From positions 1-5,205 of the forward strand of contig JAJYCH010000403.1 in assembly GCA_021778575.1 (NCBI GenBank): 5,205 nt of DNA. Reading direction: 5' to 3'. This DNA comes from Planctomycetota bacterium (GTDB taxonomy: Bacteria; Planctomycetota; Planctomycetia; Isosphaerales; Isosphaeraceae). This document shows positions 1 to 5,205 of this stretch, piece by piece. The notes under the pieces were generated by a model. The model had not been told where the DNA came from and did no database searches. It saw only the letters and a list, made by a program, of their open reading frames with translations. Both the position numbers and the translations under genes were made by a program. Positions within the stretch are counted from its first letter, which is position 1, and every line of letters starts with the position of its first letter.

Positions 1-870
1 TGGGGGGCGATGCTTGGGAGCTGGGGCGCCGCGGAACCAAATTATTTCAAGATCTGCTGGTATCTCCTTTCGGACTACCGACCGCTGGTGGTGGGCTTGA
101 AGCCCGAGATGCGGATGCTGGTCGAGCTCCTTCGGGCTAATACGGACCTCTCCGGCCGGATTCTGTTCGAGGACCAGCTTCGGCTTCTGGAACGTACTGA
201 CCCGGAGAGCACGCACTGGACGCCGCTGTTGCCCGATCTACTTGGCTCGGAAAAGCGAATGTTCATCGGTGGGATCTACCAGACTGCCTTTATCAAGCAT
301 CACAATGGAGCGGCGTTCGGCGACTTTCAGCTTGGCGACCGACCGATTGACCAGTGGTCGCCCGAGATGTTCGCCGAGTACGCCCGGACTTATAACCTGG
401 GCTACGTGGTTTGCTGGTCGCCTCTGTCGCGATTCTGGTTCGACCACTATCCCGGGGCGGTCCGGATCGGCACGATCCCCCGGTATTCGTCGCTCAACCG
501 ACCGATCCCCCGGAACGACTACGAAGAACAGGCGATGCTCCGACTGGCAGGCGCCGAGGTCATGCAGAAGTACATGGTCGAAGGAGAATCCGACTACGCG
601 GTCTACCGCCTGGACCGTCCCCGAAGCTATTTCCTCAAAGGCAAGGGACGGCTCGTCGACGTGGCCCCCGATCGGGTTGAACTGGCCGACGTCGAGCCTG
701 AAGACGGAGCCGTGGTCGTGAGTCTGCACTGGCTCGACTCATGGGTCTCCGAACCCGCGCTGACATTGAAGGCGGAACCGCTGCCACCCGACCCGGTCAG
801 CTTTGTCAGGATCGAACTTCCGGGACCGGCCCGACGGATTGTGTTGCGGAATGGCCATGTCGGGCCGTGA
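1..870 (+). CDS. 3' end of a membrane-associated protein, probable glycosyltransferase-like/YfhO- or PTPS-related C-terminal region (partial)
   Basis: The frame is open from the first base to the TGA at 868-870, giving 289 residues with no upstream stop. I therefore read it as the C-terminal part of a longer gene; the ATG at 10 is probably internal. No transmembrane segment is visible. The segments GRILFED (about residues 53-59), FIGGIY (about 88-93), KHHN, RPIDQWSPE and LGYVVCWSP (about 133-141) follow the pattern I know from the extracytoplasmic portion of large polytopic membrane proteins in planctomycetes and other bacteria (YfhO or PTPS-related families), which sit near glycosyltransferases and cell-envelope genes. 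The last ~75 residues look beta-rich (VVVSLHWLDSW, FVRIELPG). The family assignment rests on motif memory and is moderate at best; the substrate is unknown. It ends 20 bp from the convergent kinase gene. Confidence 0.85.
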   Translation, partial: WGAMLGSWGAAEPNYFKICWYLLSDYRPLVVGLKPEMRMLVELLRANTDLSGRILFEDQLRLLERTDPESTHWTPLLPDLLGSEKRMFIGGIYQTAFIKHHNGAAFGDFQLGDRPIDQWSPEMFAEYARTYNLGYVVCWSPLSRFWFDHYPGAVRIGTIPRYSSLNRPIPRNDYEEQAMLRLAGAEVMQKYMVEGESDYAVYRLDRPRSYFLKGKGRLVDVAPDRVELADVEPEDGAVVVSLHWLDSWVSEPALTLKAEPLPPDPVSFVRIELPGPARRIVLRNGHVGP

Positions 871-890
871 GCGGGCCGGTTTCGCCGGGT

Positions 891-2210
891 TCAGCAAAAC
901 GGCCGGATCGCCCGGCGGAGTGCCGATGCCGTCGGGTAGCGGTGGGCCGGATCGCGGGCGAGCCCCTTGGCCATCACATGGGCCAGTCCATCAGGGACGT
1001 CGGGCCGTCGCTCCTGGATTGGCACCGGCGGTTCTTCCAGGAGCATCCGGATCAGGTCGCCCCCCTCCCCCACCTGGTCGTAGATGAACTGACCGGTGAT
1101 GAGGTAATAAAGGGTCGCGGCCGTGGAGTACAGGTCGCCGATCGGTTGCACGGCCTTGAAGTCGAGCATCTGCTCGGGGGGCATGAACGGCACCGTGCCG
1201 CGCATCTCGCCCGAGAACGTCAGGCCCGACAGGCCCAGCCCTCGGAAGCTCTTGGCCAGACCGAAGTCGGAAATCTTTGCCACCAGGCCCGCCGGCGACT
1301 GGCCGATCAGGATATTTTCGGGTTTGATATCGCGATGGACGAAACCGAGCGAGTGGGCGTGCTCCAGACCCTTCAAGACCTGGCTGGCCATCCGGCAGGC
1401 CTGGTTGATCGGATATTTTCCCGGCTCGGCGATGGCAAGCGATTCCAGGTTTGTCCCGGCCACGTATTCCATCGTGAACCAGAACTGCCCTTTGCTCATC
1501 CCTTGCTCGATCAGCTCGACGATATTGGGATGCTTGAGCTGGCTGATCACCGACATTTCGCGCAAGAATCGGTCGATCGCCGATCGGGCCGCCGCACTCT
1601 CGGGGACGATCAGCTTCAACGCCACCATCCGGCCCGACTGGTTGCTCTTGGCCTGGTAGACAACCCCCATCCCGCCCCGACCGAGCAGTCGAATGGTCGT
1701 GTAAGTCGGCACGGGTTGGGGCGATGTGGCGATCTCACCCCGGCAGAGGTCGCAAAGCCACTGGATCGAGTCGAGAACCGGAGAGTCGGAGTCGCTGGCA
1801 ATGTCGACCCCCGGCGGAGCCTTCACACCGCAGCCGGCACAGGTAACAACCTGTCCCCCCAATCCCAGCGCGATCGTCCGATGCTTCGCCCCGCCGTCCC
1901 CTTCGCCGGTCACCCCTTCGATCCGGATCGAAAAAATGCTCTGCCCCGCAGCGATCATATCGCCGGGGTTCAACCGGATCCGGTCGACCTTGTTGTCGTT
2001 AACATAGGTTCCGTTCGTGCTTCCCAGGTCACGAAGCTCGCACCGGGGCGGATTCACCTCGACGATGAAATGATCGCGTGAAAGTGCCGAATCTTCCGGC
2101 ATCGGGCAGTGGACGAACCGCGACCGTCCCACGATAAACGTATCGTGGCGATCGAATACGAACGATTGGCCCCGCCGGGGACCATGGACCACATCCAGAA
2201 TCACTCGCAT
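891..2210 (-). CDS. FHA domain - zinc-ribbon-like linker - Ser/Thr protein kinase
   Basis: This 439-residue protein kinase is expected to phosphorylate Ser/Thr on partner proteins in the cytoplasm. Residues ~1-98 form an FHA (phosphothreonine-binding) domain with GRS (28-30), SRDH (44-47) and DLGSTNGTYVN (61-71). Residues 124-156 carry two cysteine knuckles, CAGC and CDLC, as in a zinc ribbon. The kinase domain runs from ~170 to the end: glycine loop GRGGMG (177-182), VALK with Lys199, helix-C Glu218, HRDIKPEN (292-299), DFG (315-317), PPE in place of APE (344-346), and GDLYS (358-362). All catalytic residues are present, so it should be active. There is no transmembrane segment and no sensor after the kinase, unlike many planctomycete kinases; the FHA domain is N-terminal. 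I chose the ATG at 2210. An in-frame TTG at 2249 would add 13 residues but lies inside the TATAAT box and lacks a ribosome binding site. The Shine-Dalgarno for the ATG is also weak (AAGGGG about 14 nt away). It is divergent from psuG. Confidence 0.95.
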   Translation of the reverse strand: MRVILDVVHGPRRGQSFVFDRHDTFIVGRSRFVHCPMPEDSALSRDHFIVEVNPPRCELRDLGSTNGTYVNDNKVDRIRLNPGDMIAAGQSIFSIRIEGVTGEGDGGAKHRTIALGLGGQVVTCAGCGVKAPPGVDIASDSDSPVLDSIQWLCDLCRGEIATSPQPVPTYTTIRLLGRGGMGVVYQAKSNQSGRMVALKLIVPESAAARSAIDRFLREMSVISQLKHPNIVELIEQGMSKGQFWFTMEYVAGTNLESLAIAEPGKYPINQACRMASQVLKGLEHAHSLGFVHRDIKPENILIGQSPAGLVAKISDFGLAKSFRGLGLSGLTFSGEMRGTVPFMPPEQMLDFKAVQPIGDLYSTAATLYYLITGQFIYDQVGEGGDLIRMLLEEPPVPIQERRPDVPDGLAHVMAKGLARDPAHRYPTASALRRAIRPFC

Positions 2211-2248
2211 CGTCTTCAAACTCGCCCCTTCGGATTGCGATCCAGACA

Positions 2249-2254
2249 ATTATA
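2249..2254 (-). promoter_or_regulatory. -10 box (TATAAT) of the kinase gene
   Basis: The minus strand reads a perfect TATAAT here. Transcription would start near 2242, leaving a leader of about 32 nt before the ATG at 2210. The upstream -35 is poor: TTGAGG at 2274-2279 gives a long 19-nt spacer, and the 17-nt position reads GAGGAC. A sigma-70-type promoter is likely, perhaps activator-assisted. Confidence 0.55.
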
Positions 2255-2273
2255 CGAGACTTACGGGGATTGT

Positions 2274-2290
2274 CCTCAAATCGGCCTCAA
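2274..2290 (-). repeat. Direct repeat TTGAGG-N5-TTGAGG upstream of the kinase promoter
   Basis: The plus strand reads CCTCAA at 2274-2279 and again at 2285-2290, so the units start 11 bp apart, about one helical turn. They sit at and just above the -35 position of the kinase promoter. Spacing like this is typical of sites bound by tandem response-regulator dimers. Function is inferred only; two six-base copies could also arise by chance. Confidence 0.3.
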
Positions 2291-2305
2291 GTTCAAAAAA
2301 ACTTG
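2288..2305. repeat. AT-rich inverted repeat in the kinase/psuG divergent region
   Basis: CAAGTT (2288-2293) and AACTTG (2300-2305) are perfect inverted copies separated by six bases, mostly A. It overlaps the second TTGAGG unit and lies 34 bp before the psuG start. It could be an operator or a small hairpin in the psuG leader. It is short, so confidence is low. Confidence 0.25.
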
Positions 2306-2338
2306 TCAACAATGCGGAATCATCAAGAAGTACCATCC

Positions 2339-3256
2339 ATGCAAACAAAATCGAGCGATATCATCGAGGCGATCGAGAGTGGATGTGGAATCGTCGCGCT
2401 GGAATCGACCCTGATCGCGCAGGGTCTGCCCTGGCCGGAGAACCTGGAAACGGCCCGACGCGCCGAGGCGGCTGTCCGCGAGGGGGGTTCGGTTCCGGCC
2501 ACGATTGCCGTGATCGGCGGAATGATCCGGGTCGGTCTGAGCGACCGGGAGATCGAGGCGCTGGCGCGGTCGGATCATTTCTTGAAAGCGGGCCGGCGCG
2601 ACCTCTCCAGCGTCGTGGCCCGAGGGCTCGACGCGGCGACCACCGTTTCGGCCACCCTGGCGATCGCGCGAGCCTCGGGGATTGGCGTCATGGCAACCGG
2701 CGGACTCGGTGGAGTTCACCGAGGGGCGGCGATCACGTTCGACATCTCGACCGATCTCGACGAGCTGGCCCGGGCCGACGGGATGGCGGTGATCTGCTCG
2801 GGAGTGAAGTCGATCCTGGATATCCCCGCGACGCTCGATGCGCTCGAAACTCGAGGCGTGGCGGTTCTGGGCTATCGGACCGCCACGTTTCCGGCTTTCA
2901 CGACCGTTTCCAGCGGGCTCGGCCTGGACTGGAGGGTCGACACGCCCGAAGAGATCGCCAGTGTCGTCCGGTCGCACCGCGACCTCCGGCTCCCCGGCGC
3001 GGTCGTGGTCGCCCAGCCGGTCGAGGCTCGGGTGGCGCTCGATCGCGAGGTGATGGAGGCCGCGCTGGCGCAGGGGCTCGCTATGGCGGAGGGCCGAGGG
3101 ATCACCGGTAAAGCGGTGACACCGTTCTTGCTCGGCCATCTCCACCATGCAACCGGCGGCAAGAGCCTGGAAGCAAACTGCGAACTGATCGTCGCCAACG
3201 CTCGGCTCGCCGGAGAACTGGCAACGGTGCTGGCTGGCCGACGGTCGGCGGTTTGA
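2339..3256 (+). CDS. psuG: Pseudouridine-5'-phosphate glycosidase
   Basis: PsuG reversibly splits pseudouridine 5'-phosphate into uracil and ribose 5-phosphate, the second step of pseudouridine breakdown in the cytoplasm. The protein is 305 residues, close to the E. coli enzyme (about 312), and is colinear with it through VALEST (19-24), PATIAVIGG (53-61), RRDL (86-89), ATGGLGGVHRGA (119-130), FDISTDL (134-140), CSGVKSILD (153-161) and TPFLL near the C-terminus. Residues matching the known E. coli active site are all present: Glu22, Lys83, Asp139 (metal ligand), Lys157 (the Schiff-base lysine) and Asn280. I chose the ATG at 2339 because AAGAAG lies 8 nt upstream and the length fits. An in-frame ATG at 2312 and a TTG at 2270 are alternatives with no better binding site. 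No psuK (kinase) or transporter gene lies beside it in this window. Codon use matches its neighbours. Confidence 0.97.
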   Translation: MQTKSSDIIEAIESGCGIVALESTLIAQGLPWPENLETARRAEAAVREGGSVPATIAVIGGMIRVGLSDREIEALARSDHFLKAGRRDLSSVVARGLDAATTVSATLAIARASGIGVMATGGLGGVHRGAAITFDISTDLDELARADGMAVICSGVKSILDIPATLDALETRGVAVLGYRTATFPAFTTVSSGLGLDWRVDTPEEIASVVRSHRDLRLPGAVVVAQPVEARVALDREVMEAALAQGLAMAEGRGITGKAVTPFLLGHLHHATGGKSLEANCELIVANARLAGELATVLAGRRSAV

Positions 3257-3434
3257 ACTGGAGCGATTTGCGTTCGGCTGGAACAGAGTTCCGGCCGGAT
3301 CGTCGCAGAAAAATGGAGGGTGGTGCCGAGGCTCCGCACCACCCTACGAATCCCAGAAATCACGGCGAAATCGAAGCGACCATCCGTACAACGCGCTTGT
3401 GAACTGCTCTAATGAAGCATGAACCCTCTCGGGT
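3257..3434. other. Convergent intergenic region
   Basis: This 178-bp gap separates the tail ends of psuG and the secreted-protein gene. Apart from the two hairpins listed separately I see no convincing reading frame, RNA gene or other signal. Confidence 0.7.
3309..3345 (-). terminator. Intrinsic terminator of the 525-residue secreted-protein gene
   Basis: AGGGTGGTGC (3317-3326) and GCACCACCCT (3336-3345) form a perfect 10-bp stem with a 9-nt loop. On the minus strand the stem is followed after three bases by a run of five T (3309-3313), which is the layout of a rho-independent terminator. It lies about 90 bp past the stop at 3435. On the plus strand there is no T-run, so it would stop psuG transcripts poorly. 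The GC-rich palindrome could also be a dispersed REP-like element. Confidence 0.6.
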
Positions 3435-3437
3435 TCA
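3420..3437 (-). other. Hairpin over the stop codon of the secreted-protein gene
   Basis: TGAACCC (3420-3426) and GGGTTCA (3431-3437) form a perfect 7-bp stem with a 4-nt loop. It contains the TGA stop of the minus-strand gene (3435-3437). The following minus-strand bases are only moderately T-rich, so it would be a weak terminator or a 3'-end stabilising stem ahead of the stronger one at 3309-3345. Confidence 0.4.
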
Positions 3438-5012
3438 GAGCTGCGGTTTGTCGGGGTTGAGTCGAATCGTCTTGAGGATCTGCTCGAACTCCTTGCGGAC
3501 GAGTGCGACGGCGTCCTTGGTGGTCGAGGTGATGGCGATGATGCTCGAATCCTGGCCGAAGAGAATGAGGTAGCCATCGAAGTGAATCCGAGGGGCTCCG
3601 GCGGTGGCGACGGCCTTGGGATTCGCCAGCTTCACCTCGGCGTCGATCCGATGGACTTTCATCTTGAACTTGTCCCATTCCTCCTCGTTGAGCCAGACCT
3701 CGTTTCCTTTGATGACCTCCATCTTGATCGCCTTGTACTTCTCAGCGAGTTCGGTCTTGAGGTCCGCGGGGGCGAGTGTCCTGGGCACGAATTCGACCTG
3801 GAAGAGGTCGCGCCCGTCGCGGCTGGACCGGGTCATGAACGAAGTTCGGGGCTCGGCGACCGCGAGGTTCCGTTCGGGGAACAGCAGGTCCTGCGGGTGG
3901 TCGAGAGCATACCGATAATTGGCGTCGTAATGGGTCAGCCAGGTGTTTTGCAAGTTGGGCTCGGGCATCAGCTTGAGAATCGGCGCCGGGGGTGCCCCCT
4001 CGACGATCCCGATCCGCCGACGCATCGTGACCTCGCGGTTCGACTGATAGCGAAGCCGGTTCGTTCCCGGTAAGGGGCCGCTGATCACCCGGCCGAGCCG
4101 GATCTCGGTGATCGACCCTCGCCCTTCGGTGATGTCCTCGGTCGGCCGAGGGGGAAACGACGCCTTCCCCTGGAGCGCCCGGAGCGATGATTCGCCGTGG
4201 AACGTGAACGTCACCAGCGCGTTGATCGTGCTATCCCCCAGTGTGGTCGGGAGCTTCCCCGTGACCTCGATCAAGGCCACCGACAGGGGACCGTCGACTT
4301 CCTTGCGGATCTCGACCAGCTTGCCGACAAGCCCATCACCGACGATCAACGGGTCTCCCAGGAGCGCCTGCGCGGCTCGTCTCGTGACCTTCCAGGTGTC
4401 GCCGACCCGGACGACCTGGATCGGAACCAACAGCGAGATTTGCGGGATGAACATCTGGTGAGCGGCGACGTCATACTCGAATTCCGTCATCCGACGCCCG
4501 TCGGTCAGGCAGAGGATCTGCGGCAGCTCGGCTAACCGGCTCCGGACCAGCATCGACAGTCCTTCAAGCGCCTTGCCGCCGGTGACGAGCGGATCGGTCG
4601 GTTTTTCCGAGAAGGTCTCGTAGGTCCGCGTCACCGAGGTCACGTTGCCGATCCCGTTGATCTCGGCCGGACGCTCGGTGAAGACCGAGGTCCGGGTGGT
4701 CTCGGTCCGCTTGGGGGCCGCCTTGGAGGTTTCGAGCGACTCCTTTACTACCTCGACGATCCCGGTCCGGTACGAGGCCACCGCTCCCGGCCCGGTATGC
4801 TCGTCCAGGCCGACATAACGCTCGATAAATCGGTAACGCGCCGTCAGGTCGGAAACTTTCTGGGTCTTGGTGGGGGTGGTGGTGATCACGACCTCGGGAC
4901 CCGACGCCGGACCGGTCTGGCCCGAAGCGATCGCGGTCAGGGCCAGCGCAATCCCGAACGCGAGCCCGAAGCCCCTCGTGAACGAATGCCAAGCAGACGG
5001 CGAGCGGATCAT
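3435..5012 (-). CDS. Secreted protein of unknown function with PsbP/MOG1/DcrB-like C-terminal domain
   Basis: I do not recognise a named family for the whole 525-residue protein. The N-terminus has Arg3 and Arg13, a hydrophobic stretch at ~15-29 and AIA at 27-29, a good signal peptidase I site, so it is probably exported. Residues ~45-340 form a beta-rich part with the phrase VRVGDTWKV, which I associate with secreted planctomycete proteins, and ALIEVTGKL. Residues ~358-525 start with NYRYALDHPQDLLF and end with a strand-strand-helix-strand pattern (GYLILFGQ, IIAITSTT, EFEQILKTIRL), as in PsbP/MOG1/DcrB-type domains. No catalytic motif is evident; binding or assembly in the envelope is possible but unproven. 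The start at 5012 is set by AGGAG ten bases upstream; an in-frame TTG at 5048 would place 12 extra residues before the signal peptide. It lies 66 bp after another minus-strand gene, likely one transcript. Confidence 0.92.
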   Translation of the reverse strand: MIRSPSAWHSFTRGFGLAFGIALALTAIASGQTGPASGPEVVITTTPTKTQKVSDLTARYRFIERYVGLDEHTGPGAVASYRTGIVEVVKESLETSKAAPKRTETTRTSVFTERPAEINGIGNVTSVTRTYETFSEKPTDPLVTGGKALEGLSMLVRSRLAELPQILCLTDGRRMTEFEYDVAAHQMFIPQISLLVPIQVVRVGDTWKVTRRAAQALLGDPLIVGDGLVGKLVEIRKEVDGPLSVALIEVTGKLPTTLGDSTINALVTFTFHGESSLRALQGKASFPPRPTEDITEGRGSITEIRLGRVISGPLPGTNRLRYQSNREVTMRRRIGIVEGAPPAPILKLMPEPNLQNTWLTHYDANYRYALDHPQDLLFPERNLAVAEPRTSFMTRSSRDGRDLFQVEFVPRTLAPADLKTELAEKYKAIKMEVIKGNEVWLNEEEWDKFKMKVHRIDAEVKLANPKAVATAGAPRIHFDGYLILFGQDSSIIAITSTTKDAVALVRKEFEQILKTIRLNPDKPQL

Positions 5013-5022
5013 GGGGAACGAA

Positions 5023-5027
5023 CTCCT
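5023..5027 (-). promoter_or_regulatory. Ribosome binding site deciding the start at 5012
   Basis: AGGAG on the minus strand sits 10 nt before the ATG at 5012. It is the only good Shine-Dalgarno nearby and rules against the TTG at 5048 as start. Confidence 0.7.
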
Positions 5028-5068
5028 GGTGCGAGAACCACCGCGCAAGGGCTCCGTCCGCGAGGGGC

Positions 5069-5080
5069 GACGTCGACGTC
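5069..5080. repeat. Perfect 12-bp palindrome GACGTCGACGTC
   Basis: The sequence equals its own reverse complement and is also GACGTC twice in tandem. It overlaps the stop codon of the upstream minus-strand gene and lies 56 bp before the start of the next. It may be an operator, or chance in GC-rich DNA. Confidence 0.3.
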
Positions 5081-5205
5081 ACTTCCACTCAAGGGAACGG
5101 ATCATCCGGAGGTCCTGATCGCCAAACTGGGCTTGCTGGGCCAGGCCGAGAGTGAAGGTCGCGATCAGTTGATCCCCTCCCGGTCCTGCTAATAGATAAT
5201 AATGC
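5079..5205 (-). CDS. 3' end of an upstream gene, possible PsbP/DcrB-like protein (partial)
   Basis: The minus strand is open from the window edge to a TGA at 5079-5081, giving 41 residues with no start inside the window. The peptide reads like real protein: it begins HYYLLAGPGGDQLIATFT, continues through a polar helical stretch (QQAQFGDQDL) and ends MIRSLEWK. This beta-strand, beta-strand, helix, strand ending has the same layout as the C-terminus of the adjacent secreted protein and as PsbP/MOG1/DcrB-type domains in general. I infer that the two neighbours may carry related domains. The 66-bp gap and same direction suggest co-transcription. The rest of the gene is outside the window, so function and localisation cannot be stated. 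Confidence 0.7.
   Translation of the reverse strand, partial: HYYLLAGPGGDQLIATFTLGLAQQAQFGDQDLRMIRSLEWK

Noticed and set aside
238..729. 163-codon minus-strand open frame opposite the first gene
   Set aside because: No motif and overlaps the better plus-strand frame; typical GC-rich shadow.
874..904. Imperfect inverted repeat GGCCGGTTT / AAAACGGCC between the first gene and the kinase
   Set aside because: The stem has a mismatch and a 13-nt loop, includes the kinase stop codon, and has no T-run after it; too weak to call a terminator.
741..2081. 446-codon open frame on the plus strand opposite the kinase gene
   Set aside because: It is a mirror of the kinase coding strand in GC-rich DNA. 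The product is a string of Arg, Pro, Gly and His with no domain, while the minus strand encodes complete FHA and kinase motifs.
2304..2309. TTGACA on the minus strand, a perfect -35 consensus
   Set aside because: No acceptable -10 sequence lies 16-18 bp downstream (GGCCGA at 17), and it is too far from the TATAAT at 2249-2254.
2306..3148. 280-codon minus-strand open frame opposite psuG
   Set aside because: Low-complexity Arg/Gly/Asp-rich product with no motif; the plus strand is clearly psuG.
4797..5192. 131-codon plus-strand open frame at the right edge
   Set aside because: It is antisense to the start of the secreted-protein gene and to the 3' end of the upstream gene, both of which give better protein.

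Overview
This is GC-rich bacterial DNA. Gene style and content suggest a planctomycete, probably of the Isosphaeraceae type. The signs are an FHA-domain Ser/Thr kinase, a large secreted protein of no familiar function, and a long membrane-protein-like gene whose C-terminal part has a style common in that group. The assignment is an inference from protein style; the window has no rRNA or other marker.

Layout from left to right. (1) Positions 1-870, plus strand: the 3' end of a gene that starts outside the window, resembling the extracytoplasmic C-terminal part of a polytopic glycosyltransferase-like or YfhO/PTPS-related membrane protein. (2) Positions 891-2210, minus strand, tail-to-tail with (1): a soluble FHA - CxxC/CxxC zinc-ribbon-like - Ser/Thr protein kinase with all catalytic motifs intact. 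(3) Positions 2211-2338: a divergent intergenic region with a TATAAT box for the kinase, a pair of TTGAGG repeats 11 bp apart, and a small AT-rich inverted repeat. (4) Positions 2339-3256, plus strand: psuG, pseudouridine-5'-phosphate glycosidase, with all expected active-site residues. (5) Positions 3257-3434: a convergent gap holding a perfect 10-bp hairpin that works as an intrinsic terminator when read on the minus strand, plus a 7-bp hairpin over the stop codon of the next gene. (6) Positions 3435-5012, minus strand: a 525-residue secreted protein whose last ~170 residues look like a PsbP/MOG1/DcrB-type domain. (7) Positions 5079-5205, minus strand: the last 41 codons of another gene, which has no start inside the window. 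Its C-terminal pattern resembles the end of gene (6), so the two may be related neighbours in one transcript.

Genes (6) and (7) form a probable same-strand unit (66-nt gap, good ribosome binding site for gene 6, terminator downstream). The kinase and psuG are divergent and could share control. PsuG acts in pseudouridine breakdown, but no pseudouridine kinase or transporter gene is present here. I see no mobile element, CRISPR array, tRNA or rRNA. I found no convincing new multi-gene system. The points most worth a second look are the cysteine-knuckle linker in the kinase, the paired secreted proteins and the solitary psuG.
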